From Paenibacillus sp. NFR01 (lineage in GTDB: Bacteria > Bacillota > Bacilli > Paenibacillales > Paenibacillaceae), in contig NZ_FOIK01000001.1 of assembly GCF_900111565.1 (NCBI RefSeq), positions 1,953,309 to 2,017,308 on the forward strand: a stretch of 64,000 bases of DNA, read 5' to 3'. Positions 1 to 8,545 of the stretch are shown here, one piece after another. A model generated the notes under the pieces. That model saw nothing but the letters and a program-made list of their open reading frames with translations, was not told the DNA's origin and made no database searches. How positions within the stretch are numbered: the first letter of the stretch is position 1; each line of letters begins with the position of its first letter. Position numbers and translations under genes: made by a program.

Positions 1-634
1 GGTTCGGCGTGCGCACGAAATGTCCCGGTTCCCCGACATAAGGGCGGGCAATGACGCGGCCGACGGAGAATTCCGGTGCCATGGTCAGTTCGCGGGCGAT
101 TTTGCAGGCACGGTAAAGCTCGTCCAGCGGAATGATCTCTTCATGGGCCGCAAGCTGGAATACGCTGTCCGCCGAGGTATATACGATCCATGCGCCGGTC
201 TTCATTTGCTCCTCGCCATATTCGACCAGAATTTCGGTGCCCGATGCCGGTTTGTTGCCGATAACTTTACGGCCGGTAGCCGCTTCAAATTTCTCGATCA
301 GTTCCTGCGGGAACCCATCCGGATAGACGTTAAACGGAGTTTCAATCTTGAGCCCCATCAGCTCCCAATGCCCGGTCATCGTGTCCTTGCCGACCGAAAC
401 CTCCTGCATTTTGCCATAGTAGGCGGCCGGTGCTTCCACCGGTTCAAGCGGCGGCAGCGGCGCGATGTTCGCCAGCCCAAGCTTTTGCAGGTTCGGCAGT
501 TTCAGCCCAGGCACCCGCTCCAGAATATGTCCGAGCGTATGCGAGCCCGTATCTCCGAACTTCGCGGCATCCGGCGCTTCGCCGATGCCCACGCTATCGA
601 GAACAATAAATCCGATTCGTTTAAATGAGGACAT
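1..634 (-). CDS. deoB: Phosphopentomutase DeoB (C-terminus outside window)
   Basis: Interconverts (deoxy)ribose 1-phosphate and 5-phosphate in nucleoside salvage. The reverse strand reads from ATG at 634 as [20 protein letters not shown], the N-terminus typical of phosphopentomutases, with the metal-binding Asp in VLDSVGIG followed by a PDA...GDTGS-type segment and the family's DTMTGHWE motif near residue 90. An AAGGAG ribosome site lies about 10 bases upstream of the ATG. About 211 codons are visible and the gene runs off the window start. Lying just downstream of xerD on the same strand repeats the Bacillus fur-yqzK-xerD-deoB order. Confidence 0.95.
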   Translation of the reverse strand, partial: MSSFKRIGFIVLDSVGIGEAPDAAKFGDTGSHTLGHILERVPGLKLPNLQKLGLANIAPLPPLEPVEAPAAYYGKMQEVSVGKDTMTGHWELMGLKIETPFNVYPDGFPQELIEKFEAATGRKVIGNKPASGTEILVEYGEEQMKTGAWIVYTSADSVFQLAAHEEIIPLDELYRACKIARELTMAPEFSVGRVIARPYVGEPGHFVRTPN

Positions 635-789
635 GTCCGTCTTCACTCCTTCTTGTTGTACAGGGTCATTGACCTTGATAACCACAGTATATTTCCATGA
701 TAACCATCTTACTCGCAAAAAGCATCTTTTCAGCGGCTTTCCGGCAGATCCAGTTAGCCTCTCTACCACAAATAGCGGCACATTTGCCG

Positions 790-1680
790 CTACTTTGCTC
801 TTGGATGGAAGCTTTCATACACTTCCTTCATATTTTTGCGGGCAATGCCGCTATAGATCTGGGTCGTGGAGATGTCGGCATGCCCGAGCATCTGCTGTAC
901 CGAGCGCAGATCAGCTCCGCCCTCCAGAAGATGAGCAGCGAAGGAGTGGCGGAACGTATGCGGCGTAATATCCTGGCCGATTCCCGCTTCCTTGGCGTAC
1001 TTCTTAATGATCTTCCAGAAGCCCTGGCGTGTCAGCCGCCCGCCGAGGCTGTTCAGGAACAGCGCCGCCTCCTCGCGGCTGCCCCGCAGCAGCTTGTCCC
1101 GGCAGCCTTCGTAGCCGGCCACCCATTCGGCGGCAACGGCACCGATCGGCAGAACCCGCTCTTTGCCGGAAGCGCCGATGCAGCGGGCAAACCGGAGCCC
1201 GGTCTGCACATCCCCGACGTTAAGCGAAATCAGCTCCGAGACGCGAATGCCGGTGGCGTAGAGCAGCTCCAGCATCGCCTTGTCGCGGACCCCCTGCGGG
1301 GTCGATGACTCCGGAGCCGCCAGCAGGCGCTCCACTTCCTCTACGCTGAGCACCGTCGGCGTTTTCGGCGCCGGCCTGGCCATTTCCATGTCCAGCGTGG
1401 GATCCTGGTGGATCAAGCGCTCTTTTAGCAGAAAATGAAAAAAAGCGCGGAGCGATACCGTCGTCCTGTTGACCGTCGCTATCGCCCTGCCCGCTCCGCG
1501 CAGTGCACCCACATACAGCATGATATGCGATTTCCGTATATCGTCCGGCGTCACCGCGCCCCGTTCCTCGGCAAAAGCGAGAAACTGGGAAATATCCCGG
1601 CCGTACGATTCCAGCGTACTGGAAGACAAGCCTCTGTCTCCCGACAAATATTGAAGGAAAGGCTGCAAATAAGGCTTCAT
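790..1680 (-). CDS. xerD: Tyrosine recombinase XerD
   Basis: Site-specific recombinase that, with its partner XerC/CodV, resolves chromosome dimers at dif near the terminus. At 296 residues it has the usual family length. The N-terminal SAM-like core-binding domain covers about residues 1-90 and the catalytic domain 105-290. The catalytic residues are visible: Arg in [17 protein letters not shown] (His-x-x-Arg), LGHAD (His) and the nucleophilic Tyr in [12 protein letters not shown] at 1680 follows an AGGAGG site. It lies between yqzK and deoB, the RipX/XerD context of Bacillus, which favours XerD over XerC or an integron or phage integrase. Confidence 0.96.
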   Translation of the reverse strand: MKPYLQPFLQYLSGDRGLSSSTLESYGRDISQFLAFAEERGAVTPDDIRKSHIMLYVGALRGAGRAIATVNRTTVSLRAFFHFLLKERLIHQDPTLDMEMARPAPKTPTVLSVEEVERLLAAPESSTPQGVRDKAMLELLYATGIRVSELISLNVGDVQTGLRFARCIGASGKERVLPIGAVAAEWVAGYEGCRDKLLRGSREEAALFLNSLGGRLTRQGFWKIIKKYAKEAGIGQDITPHTFRHSFAAHLLEGGADLRSVQQMLGHADISTTQIYSGIARKNMKEVYESFHPRAK

Positions 1681-1774
1681 AGATCAACCTCCTGTCTTCC
1701 TAAGGCTGCATTTCCGCTACCCGCAGCACACTCATTCTTCTTCGACATTTTCCGGTATATTCCTGCTTTTGCTC

Positions 1775-2008
1775 TTACTCTCCGGTAAGGTAGTAGAGCA
1801 GCAGCCGCTCCCGCACCGACAAGCTCTCCGGATTGCCCGGCACGGCTTCAAATGCCCTGACCGCGGTTCCTTCCGGAATTTCACTGCGCTGGATTGGGGC
1901 GAGCCAGCTGTCCAGCCAGTTCAAGCCGTAATAGAGCAGAGAGCTGATTACTACAAGCAGCAGCATAAAATACAGCCGTTTCACTGTTTTCGGCACCGAT
2001 AAAATCAT
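1775..2008 (-). CDS. yqzK: YqzK-like small membrane protein (DUF4227)
   Basis: A 77-residue protein with one N-terminal membrane helix (about residues 13-32, LYFMLLLVVISSLLYYGL) and a short soluble tail. Size, topology and position between fur and xerD match YqzK/DUF4227 of Bacillus; its function is unknown. ATG at 2008 has a GGGAGG site upstream. It is probably co-transcribed with xerD, about 95 bases downstream. Assignment rests mainly on synteny plus topology. Confidence 0.75.
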   Translation of the reverse strand: MILSVPKTVKRLYFMLLLVVISSLLYYGLNWLDSWLAPIQRSEIPEGTAVRAFEAVPGNPESLSVRERLLLYYLTGE

Positions 2009-2108
2009 CCGTATTCCTCCCGCTTCTGGAGCTTCGCTTCGGGGACGCAGCCCGTCCCCAGACTATATGCGGCACCAAAAACGGTTATGTACAGGCAGCT
2101 GCAAATAA

Positions 2109-2123
2109 CCCCACAAAGTGGGG
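2109..2123. other. Small perfect hairpin between fur and yqzK
   Basis: CCCCAC-AAA-GTGGGG is a 6-bp GC-rich stem without an adjacent T-run. It lies in the 217-base gap between the fur stop and yqzK, near the fur terminator. Its function is not evident. Confidence 0.3.
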
Positions 2124-2164
2124 CTTGGCCTTCGAAGCTTACTCCGTTACGTTGCGTGGACCGT

Positions 2165-2200
2165 TTAAAAAGCCCCGCCGGTTACGGAAACCGTGGGGCT
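2165..2200 (-). terminator. Rho-independent terminator after fur
   Basis: On the minus strand AGCCCC pairs with GGGGCT, extended by CGGTT/AACCG with one small bulge, and is followed directly by TTTTT. It lies 26 bases past the fur stop codon. Confidence 0.75.
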
Positions 2201-2225
2201 AATGCGGTCAGAATGATTTGATATG

Positions 2226-2693
2226 CTATTCGGCGGGATTGCTGCCGCCTTCGTTCTTGTCTTTGCAACGGTAGCAGATACCATGAAAGTCAAGGCGATG
2301 ATCGAGCACCGTAAAATTGAATTCCTTCTCCAGCCGCTCTTCGAGCGGACCCAGCCAGTCTTCACGGATTTCGTCCATACTGCCGCACTGCACGCAGATC
2401 AAATGATGATGGTGGTGCTTGGCCGTATCCGTCCGCAGGTCATAACGGGCAACTCCGTCGCCGAAGTTGATTTTCTCCACTACATGCAGCTCGCTGAGCA
2501 GTTCCAGGGTCCGGTACACGGTGGCGAGACCGATCTCGGGTGCCTTTTCTTTCACAAGCATAAATACATCTTCAGCGCTTAAATGATCGTCTTCGTTCTC
2601 CAGCAGCACTCGTAAGGTCGCTTCCCGTTGGGGCGTAAGCTTGTATCCCTGCGATTGCAGCTGTTGCTTGATCTTGTCTATCCGGGCCTCCAT
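2226..2693 (-). CDS. fur: Ferric uptake regulator Fur
   Basis: Metal-dependent winged-helix repressor of iron-uptake genes. Read from MEARIDKIKQQLQ it is 155 residues. The N-terminal DNA-binding domain (about 10-85) contains GLATVYRTLELLSE, the Fur recognition helix. The dimerisation/metal domain has the KHHHHHLIC stretch and two CxxC pairs (CVQCG and CYRCK), expected to bind structural zinc. ATG at 2693 is preferred over a longer frame because it follows a GGGAGGGAGA site and because the promoter's predicted start (about 2738) lies downstream of the longer frame's start. The neighbours yqzK and xerD support Fur rather than PerR or Zur. Confidence 0.92.
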   Translation of the reverse strand: MEARIDKIKQQLQSQGYKLTPQREATLRVLLENEDDHLSAEDVFMLVKEKAPEIGLATVYRTLELLSELHVVEKINFGDGVARYDLRTDTAKHHHHHLICVQCGSMDEIREDWLGPLEERLEKEFNFTVLDHRLDFHGICYRCKDKNEGGSNPAE

Positions 2694-2744
2694 TGTCTCC
2701 CTCCCCCTTGGAAATTGCACCGCCGGCGTAAAACCGCTCCTTCC

Positions 2745-2774
2745 ATTATAGGTGGAGTCACTTTGAGAAGTCAA
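2745..2774 (-). promoter_or_regulatory. SigA promoter of fur
   Basis: On the minus strand TTGACT (2774-2769), an 18-base spacer and TATAAT (2750-2745). The predicted start near 2738 gives a short leader to the fur ATG at 2693. Confidence 0.7.
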
Positions 2775-2821
2775 ACGCTTTTAACAGAGTCGCCGGGTGC
2801 TCCAAACGTGTCCGCACAACG

Positions 2822-2855
2822 AAAAAAACGCCGCATGACCATGCCACGGGCGTCC
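2822..2855 (-). terminator. Terminator after sugar permease operon
   Basis: On the minus strand ACGCC and GCATG segments pair with CATGC and GGCGT, with a four-base bulge on one side, then TTTTTTT. It lies about 40 bases beyond the stop of the last permease gene and closes the transporter operon. Confidence 0.7.
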
Positions 2856-2894
2856 TTTCGTCGAGCATTCATTAGATGAAGCAGGAAATACCGT

Positions 2895-3749
2895 CTACTC
2901 TTTCACGCCACCAAGCGCCACGCCCGCGATGATATAACGGGACAACAGGAAGTATACGATAAACAGCGGCAGAGCCGTCAGAGCCAGCCCCATATAGATT
3001 GAGCCAAATTCCGTCTTGTATATATCCCCGCGCAGCAGACTGACCATGATCGGCATGGTATATTTGTCCTTCTGCGTTAGCAGGATGAGCGGCATAAACA
3101 AGTTGTTCCAGTTTGCGACAAAAGCGAAGATCGCCTGAGTCGCCACCGCCGGCATCATGAGCGGTATAATGATCCGGTTAAAGGTGAAAAATTCGCCGGA
3201 GCCGTCCACACGGGCCGCTTCCACGATTTCGATCGACAGCGTGGCCAGCAGATACTGGCGCATAAAGAACACGACTGCCGGAGCCGCTATCGCGGGCAGG
3301 ATGAGCGGGAGAAAGTTATTGGTCCAATGCAGCTTATACATGAACTGGTAGAAGCCGATCGCGCTCGCCTGAGCGGGAACCATCATGACACACAGGATGA
3401 ACGTAAAGAACGGTTTGCGCAGCTTCCAGTCATAAGTCACCAGACCATAGGCAGCAAGGGACGAGAAGTACACCGTACACAGCGTTGCGGAACCGGAAAT
3501 AATGAGCGAGTTCATGAATCCGCGCAGCGGATCAAAGCTTTTATCAAGCAGCACATGCAAATTGTTCATCATATGGCTGGAAGGCAGCAGCGAGACGCCG
3601 CTCTGGATTTCCGGCGTCGAACGGGTCGCGTTGACGAACATGATCCAGAATGGAAGTATGCTGAGCACGGCCAGCAGAATGCAGACGACGTAAACGATTG
3701 TCTTATTGATTTTCAGTGTAACGGGACTGCTTTTCCGGATTTTATTCAT
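2895..3749 (-). CDS. CUT1 sugar ABC transporter permease, MalG type
   Basis: Inner-membrane permease of a carbohydrate importer, 284 residues with about six membrane helices. The EAA loop that contacts the ATPase is visible as EAARVDGSGEFFTFNRIIIPLM (about residues 185-206). The C-terminus GVALGGVKE is typical of MalG/AraQ-like subunits. It starts 3 bases after the stop of the upstream permease with a GGAGG site, so the two are translated as a pair. No ATP-binding subunit is encoded here; such systems in Bacilli commonly share an MsmX-type ATPase encoded elsewhere (family knowledge). Substrate cannot be read from the sequence. Confidence 0.9.
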   Translation of the reverse strand: MNKIRKSSPVTLKINKTIVYVVCILLAVLSILPFWIMFVNATRSTPEIQSGVSLLPSSHMMNNLHVLLDKSFDPLRGFMNSLIISGSATLCTVYFSSLAAYGLVTYDWKLRKPFFTFILCVMMVPAQASAIGFYQFMYKLHWTNNFLPLILPAIAAPAVVFFMRQYLLATLSIEIVEAARVDGSGEFFTFNRIIIPLMMPAVATQAIFAFVANWNNLFMPLILLTQKDKYTMPIMVSLLRGDIYKTEFGSIYMGLALTALPLFIVYFLLSRYIIAGVALGGVKE

Positions 3750-3752
3750 AGC

Positions 3753-4724
3753 TTACGCCTCCTTTGCGGCGGCGGATCGGCCGGCCTGTCTGAATTTCTT
3801 TTCCGCCTTTTTCAACTTGGCCGCGTCGCGGTCGCGCATCAGGTAGAACAAAAGCCCGGACAATACGGCTGCGATGACGAACATGATCATACTCGCAGCG
3901 GCGGCACGGTTATACATATAGCTGCCTTTGAACGCTTGGCCGTAAATGAATACGGATGTGGTCATGGTCGAGTCGTCCGGTCCGCCGGCAAGGAAAAGCT
4001 GCGGAATATCGAACATGGTCAGACCGCCCACCATGGAAGTGATCAGCGTGAACAACATAATGGTGCGTAGGCTTGGCAGCGTGATACGGAAAAAGGTTTG
4101 GATTCCGTTCGCGCCGTCAATGGCAGCGGATTCGAAGAGCGCAGGGTTGATGCCCATGACGCCAGCGATCAATACGATCATGGTATTTCCATACCACATC
4201 CAGAACTGGATAAACGCCACGATGCCGCGCGCCGTCGTCTTATCCTGCAGGAAATTGACGGGTGCGTCCGTCCAGCCCAGCGAATGGAACAGGCTGTTGA
4301 CCGGACCCATCGGATATGCAAACAACGTGCTGAAAAGCACGGCGATTGTACTCGCGGTGATAATGTTCGGCATATAAAGCAGAACTTTAAATAGACCTTG
4401 GCCTTTGACGTTGAGCCGGCGGTTCGTAAACCATGCCGTTAACAGGAGAGCGAGGCCGATTTGGGGAACGAAGTTCACAAGCCAGAGAATTCCGGTATTG
4501 TACAAGGATTTCCGGAATGTCGGGTTATCGAACAACAGGTCCTTGAAGTTTTGGAAAGGGTTATCCATGATGTGAATCGGTTTGGGTATAAGCCCTTTCA
4601 TATCCGTGAATCCGATAACGGCTGTATAGAGAATCGGGTATAACGAGAAAATCAGAAATGCCAGGACAAACGGAAAGGTAAAAATATAGCCGTACTTCGA
4701 ATAGTTGACACCTTTGCGGCGCAT
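3753..4724 (-). CDS. CUT1 sugar ABC transporter permease, MalF type
   Basis: Partner permease of the adjacent MalG-type subunit, 323 residues with about six membrane helices; the first is KYGYIFTFPFVLAFLIF. The EAA motif reads ESAAIDGANGIQTFFRITLP around residues 205-225, ending a few residues before LRTIMLF. The charged cytoplasmic tail (RDRDAAKLKKAEKKFRQ) is lysine-rich. ATG at 4724 follows a GAGGTGAG site. Gene order SBP, MalF, MalG on one strand is the standard CUT1 operon. The sugar is unknown, possibly an oligosaccharide. Confidence 0.9.
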   Translation of the reverse strand: MRRKGVNYSKYGYIFTFPFVLAFLIFSLYPILYTAVIGFTDMKGLIPKPIHIMDNPFQNFKDLLFDNPTFRKSLYNTGILWLVNFVPQIGLALLLTAWFTNRRLNVKGQGLFKVLLYMPNIITASTIAVLFSTLFAYPMGPVNSLFHSLGWTDAPVNFLQDKTTARGIVAFIQFWMWYGNTMIVLIAGVMGINPALFESAAIDGANGIQTFFRITLPSLRTIMLFTLITSMVGGLTMFDIPQLFLAGGPDDSTMTTSVFIYGQAFKGSYMYNRAAAASMIMFVIAAVLSGLLFYLMRDRDAAKLKKAEKKFRQAGRSAAAKEA

Positions 4725-4788
4725 GGTCTCACCTCATTAATTTATATGAAGGGGGGCGGGAGAACTCCCCCGCCCCTCCCACTCCTCT

Positions 4789-6207
4789 TTATTCGCTATC
4801 GATGCCCAGTTGGTCTTTAACTTGCTGTTTGAAGGTGTCGATGGCCGCAGCGCGGTCTTTGTTGCCTGCCGTGTATTCACGGACTTGGTCGCGCCAGAGC
4901 TTGTTGATGGTTTCGTCGTATTGCGTCAGGTTTTTACCGGAAGCGTTGGCATTAGCCGGAACGAATACGTCGAACATGTTTTGTCCGCCGAGGAGCGGAA
5001 CTTCACCGTTGGACTTCGACATTACGACGGAGGAGGCTACGCTGTCCTTCGTGCCTTGCTCGCCTTCCTTCATCGTACCGTTAGCCCAGTAGTATTGCAG
5101 ACCGGTCTCGGAAGTATCGAGTGTTACCCATTTGATAAAGTCGGCTACGGCTTGTTTCTTGGCGTCGTCTTTTACGACGTCTTTGTTGGCCAGCAGCCAG
5201 GTGCCGCCCCAGAAGAAGCCGGTTGGCGGTTCGGTTACAGCCCAGTCGCCGTTAGTGTCTTTAACTTGGCCGTTCATGACATAGTTGATCAGCCATGCAG
5301 GTCCGAAGAAGCCGAAGATCGGTTGTTTGCCAGTTCCGGACATGTCCGCATACCATGCTTCGGTCCAGTCTGTCGTATCGTTATGATAGCCGTTGTCTTT
5401 CAGCTTTTTGGAAAGATCGAGGAACTCTTCGCGTTTTGGATCGATGTGCAGCTTGCCGTCTACGATCCAGCCTTTGTCGGAGCTGTTTTCGATTGGATGC
5501 CAGATGTCGCCGTCGCCGGATACGATGCCGTAGCCTTTAGCTTTCAGCTTAGCTGCAGCTTCGAAGAACTTATCCCAGCCAGGGCCGACTTCGGTTTTGA
5601 TTGTTGCAGGATCATCCGTGCCGAATACGTCTTTTGCGATCGAACGGCGATAGATGAAGGCGCCCCCGGTAGCTTGGTAGCCGAGGCCTTTCAGCTTGCC
5701 GTCTTTGCTGCCGATATCTACGGAATATTGCGCGATGCCTGCACCTTTGACAAGGGAATCGTCAAGGCCAAGATCAGCATAGTTAGCAGCGTAGTCGGAA
5801 GCGTCGCCTTGCGTATATTTCAGTACAAACGCGGATTCCGCAGCGTAAATGTCCGGAGCGTCTTTGCCGCCTGCAGCGAGAGCTTGGTCAAGCGCTGGCT
5901 GGTAAGCGCCGTCGGTCGTTGCGATAACCGTGGTTTTGAATTCCACGTTCGCATCCGGATGCGTTTCCATATACTTTTTCGTCATGTTCGGAATTTCATC
6001 TGTGAAACTCCAGAGGTTGATGGTTACTTTTTCGCCGCTGCTAGCCGGTGCATTGGTAGCCGCCGCTTCTGTAGCCGCCGGGCTTGCGTTGCCCGCTGCA
6101 TTCGAATTCGAGTTTGCGTTGTTGTTGTTACCGCCACACGCTGCAAGAGCAGATGTCATCACGAGCATGGTGGAGATCCCAACTAAAGCACGTTTCATAC
6201 GTTTCAT
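4789..6207 (-). CDS. Sugar-binding lipoprotein of the CUT1 transporter
   Basis: Extracellular solute-binding protein, 472 residues from MKRMKRALVGIS. The signal peptide ends in the lipobox LAAC, then an Asn/Ala/Ser-rich linker (about residues 27-65) before the periplasmic-binding-type fold starting VTINLWSFTDEIPNM. The predicted binding cleft is aromatic-rich (WKGG-free but with FGFFGPAW and FFWGGTW segments). ATG at 6207 is chosen over an in-frame start 16 codons upstream because it follows a GGGGAGG site and a proper signal peptide. It is the first gene of the SBP-MalF-MalG operon and has its own SigA-like promoter, separated from the upstream regulatory operon by a terminator. Confidence 0.9.
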   Translation of the reverse strand: MKRMKRALVGISTMLVMTSALAACGGNNNNANSNSNAAGNASPAATEAAATNAPASSGEKVTINLWSFTDEIPNMTKKYMETHPDANVEFKTTVIATTDGAYQPALDQALAAGGKDAPDIYAAESAFVLKYTQGDASDYAANYADLGLDDSLVKGAGIAQYSVDIGSKDGKLKGLGYQATGGAFIYRRSIAKDVFGTDDPATIKTEVGPGWDKFFEAAAKLKAKGYGIVSGDGDIWHPIENSSDKGWIVDGKLHIDPKREEFLDLSKKLKDNGYHNDTTDWTEAWYADMSGTGKQPIFGFFGPAWLINYVMNGQVKDTNGDWAVTEPPTGFFWGGTWLLANKDVVKDDAKKQAVADFIKWVTLDTSETGLQYYWANGTMKEGEQGTKDSVASSVVMSKSNGEVPLLGGQNMFDVFVPANANASGKNLTQYDETINKLWRDQVREYTAGNKDRAAAIDTFKQQVKDQLGIDSE

Positions 6208-6259
6208 ACTTTGCCTCCCCTTTTTTATCGTAATCTCGGTTTTTTGTAACCGCATTCAC

Positions 6260-6288
6260 ATTATAGAACGGATCATTTCCGGACATAA
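6260..6288 (-). promoter_or_regulatory. SigA-like promoter of the sugar transporter operon
   Basis: On the minus strand TTATGT (6288-6283), a 17-base spacer and a perfect TATAAT (6265-6260). The predicted start lies about 45 bases upstream of the lipoprotein ATG at 6207. It is the likely target of the neighbouring AraC-type response regulator (inference). Confidence 0.55.
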
Positions 6289-6382
6289 GGAACCCATGAT
6301 TGGGAAAACTTCCACTATTTTTGGATTCGCTTACAAAAGGGACTCCCGCCTTCGGCCAATAGCCCATTCGCTTTCGCATGCA

Positions 6383-6420
6383 AAAAAGACGCCGAGGCTT
6401 CGCCTTGGCGTCTTTATCAT
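6383..6420. terminator. Bidirectional-looking terminator between the two sugar operons
   Basis: AAGACGCCGAGGC and GCCTTGGCGTCTT form a 13-bp stem with one mismatch and a TTC loop. On the minus strand it is followed by TTTTTT. It lies directly after the stop of the second lipoprotein gene and insulates the histidine-kinase operon from the transporter operon. Confidence 0.85.
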
Positions 6421-6422
6421 CT

Positions 6423-7745
6423 CTATTTTCCCGTCTTCAACGCTTCGTCCTGCTTTGCAATGAATTCCTCCGGCGTAATCGCCCTGGCGAAAAGCGCCTG
6501 CACCTGATTGATATGCACGCTTGACGCCCACGGCTTCATTTGCGTATCAAGATAAAGTGTGACCTTATGCGCACGGTTCAGCTCGTCCAGCAGGTCGACG
6601 AACATGGGCGGTAGCTTGATTGCCGCGGTATCCACTTTGGTGGCAGGAATAACACCTGCATCCACCACGGAATGCTCGCCCCATTTCTGTACAAAAAAGC
6701 TGACAAACTGCTTGGCCTCCCGCACATGCTCGGAGTTCTCGGACACAAACAAGCCCGTACCCGGACCGCCGACCCAATCATCTTCGCTTCCCATGCCGCC
6801 TTCAACCTTCGGGAATTTAAAATAACCGATCTTGGCTTTAAACTCTTCGGTCACGTCTTCGGCCGTCGTATAGTTGGGAACTTCCCAAGTTCCCATCGCG
6901 TACATCGCCGCTTTGCCGCCCATGAACTGCGCTTTGGCTTCATCGTTGGACAAACCGTTATATCCCCTCGTAAAAGCGTCCAGCTTCACCAGCTCCTGCA
7001 CCTGCATGGCAGCCCGGAGCAGGGAGGGGTTGGTAAAATCCTGGCCGGCAACCGCCTTATCGAGCAAATTGGGCCCGCCGTAGCGTTCAGCCAGGTACAT
7101 GTACCAAAAGGAAGCGGGCCAGCCGTCCTTCGAGCCCAGCGCAATCGGCGTCACGCCATGATTGTTCAGCGTCCGGATAATCGCTTTGAGCTCGTACAGC
7201 GATTTAGGCGGCAGCAGATTGTATTTGGCAAAAATCTCTTTGTTGTAGTACACCGGAACGATGTTCAGCTCCACCGGGAGCGCATACGTCCTTCCGCCAA
7301 AAGAATACGCCTCCGTCGTGCCGGCAACAAATTTGCCGTTAAACTCATTGTTCAGCAAGTCGTCGAGCGGAGCGAACTTATTGCCTTTGACGTAAGGATC
7401 CATGAACCCGGCCGCCCAGGTAAACCCGATATCCGGAAGGTCGTTCGATGCGGCGAGTACCTTCATTTTGCTCTTATATTGTTCGTTCTCCAGCGCTTCG
7501 GTATCAATGGTGATATTCGGATGGGCAGTCTCGAACTCGCCGATAATCTCCTTTACCATTCGATTTTGCGCCGAATTGTTGCCATCCGGCCACAGGTACA
7601 TCAGCTTCAGGATAATTTTCTGCGTACCGCCGGCTGGGCTGCCCGCTCCGCTGCCGCTGCAGGAGGTTATGGCCAGCAGCATAGACAGGAGCGCAGCGGG
7701 ATAAAGCAGGCTTCCTTTTGTGAATCTTCCTCCCTGCCGCCCCAT
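6423..7745 (-). CDS. Second extracellular sugar-binding lipoprotein, co-operonic with the two-component system
   Basis: 440-residue solute-binding protein of the CUT1 class. The signal peptide runs to about residue 29, with a lipobox-like AITSC. The mature part includes the family signature GKAAMYAMGTWEVPN (about residue 270). It starts inside the stop codon of the response-regulator gene (TAATG), so the two are translationally coupled. It has no permease of its own in this operon. It could be an alternative binding protein for the downstream permeases or a sensor co-receptor presenting ligand to the adjacent histidine kinase. Both are inferences. Confidence 0.85.
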   Translation of the reverse strand: MGRQGGRFTKGSLLYPAALLSMLLAITSCSGSGAGSPAGGTQKIILKLMYLWPDGNNSAQNRMVKEIIGEFETAHPNITIDTEALENEQYKSKMKVLAASNDLPDIGFTWAAGFMDPYVKGNKFAPLDDLLNNEFNGKFVAGTTEAYSFGGRTYALPVELNIVPVYYNKEIFAKYNLLPPKSLYELKAIIRTLNNHGVTPIALGSKDGWPASFWYMYLAERYGGPNLLDKAVAGQDFTNPSLLRAAMQVQELVKLDAFTRGYNGLSNDEAKAQFMGGKAAMYAMGTWEVPNYTTAEDVTEEFKAKIGYFKFPKVEGGMGSEDDWVGGPGTGLFVSENSEHVREAKQFVSFFVQKWGEHSVVDAGVIPATKVDTAAIKLPPMFVDLLDELNRAHKVTLYLDTQMKPWASSVHINQVQALFARAITPEEFIAKQDEALKTGK

Positions 7746-8545
7746 TACTGCACATGCGCTTCCATGCCGTTGCGCATGGACCGGTAGCGGCCGGGACTCA
7801 TTCCTTCGTATTCTTTAAACAGCTTGTTGAAATATTTGACCGTCTGGTAGCCGGTGCGGGAGGCGATTTCCTGGATCGGCAAATTCGTCTTCAGCAGCAG
7901 TTCCTTAGCTTTTTGCAGCTTCCGGCGTGCGACGTATTCGCTGAAATTCATCTGGCACTGCTCTTTGAACAAGGAGCTCAAGTAGCTGGCATTCAGGTGC
8001 ACCTCCGCGGCAACGTCCTGCAGGCTGACCGCTTCCTCCAGATGGAGCTCCACGTAATCCATCGCCTGGCGGACGGGATCGGAATAGGCGGCTTCCTCCG
8101 TTTTGACCGCCATCAGCTGCGGATCGGCGATTTTGCGCATCGACACGATGTGTTCCCGTTCTTCCCCCTCCTTAAGCGCGTTCTCCACCGAAGCAATCAG
8201 CTTTTCCCGGCTGACCGGCTTGAGCAGGTAGTCCACAACAGACAAATGAATGGCCTGCTGGGCGTATTCGAACTGGGCATGCCCGGAGATCAGGATGACC
8301 GACGGCTGCCGCTCGATGTTCCGCTGCTTCATCTGGCTGACGAGCATCAGACCGCTGACCTCCGGCATGCGGATATCGGTAATCATTAGCTCTACCGGCG
8401 TAGACTCCAGAATCTCCAGGGCGGCGGCCGCATGGCTTGCCGTGAGGATTTCGTATTTGCCTGCCGCCCATACGCCAAGAATTTTTTTCATGCCTTCCCG
8501 CGATCTCGGTTCATCGTCGACAATCAGTATGGTGCGGTTCCTCAT
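7745..8545 (-). CDS. YesN-type response regulator, receiver plus AraC domain
   Basis: 266 residues. The N-terminal receiver (about 1-125) has the acidic pair in ILIVDDEPR, the phospho-acceptor Asp in LMITDIRMPEV and Lys in YLLKPVSRE. The C-terminal AraC-type double helix-turn-helix (about 165-260) contains LNASYLSSLFKEQCQMNFSEY and IQEIASRTGYQTVKYFNKLF. Its ATG overlaps the kinase stop codon (ATGA), so the pair is coupled. Family members activate nearby carbohydrate-uptake genes in response to extracellular sugars, so control of the transporter operon at 2895-6207 is the natural inference. Confidence 0.92.
   Translation of the reverse strand: MRNRTILIVDDEPRSREGMKKILGVWAAGKYEILTASHAAAALEILESTPVELMITDIRMPEVSGLMLVSQMKQRNIERQPSVILISGHAQFEYAQQAIHLSVVDYLLKPVSREKLIASVENALKEGEEREHIVSMRKIADPQLMAVKTEEAAYSDPVRQAMDYVELHLEEAVSLQDVAAEVHLNASYLSSLFKEQCQMNFSEYVARRKLQKAKELLLKTNLPIQEIASRTGYQTVKYFNKLFKEYEGMSPGRYRSMRNGMEAHVQ

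Noticed and set aside
774..791. Hairpin AGCGGCA-CATT-TGCCGCT at the xerD stop codon
   Set aside because: It has no clear T-run after it and overlaps the stop codon, so it is not listed as a terminator; transcription probably continues to deoB.
4810..6186. Long plus-strand ORF of 458 codons opposite the sugar-binding lipoprotein
   Set aside because: It mirrors the real minus-strand gene, has no recognisable motif or ribosome site, and the minus-strand product has a lipobox and full family pattern.
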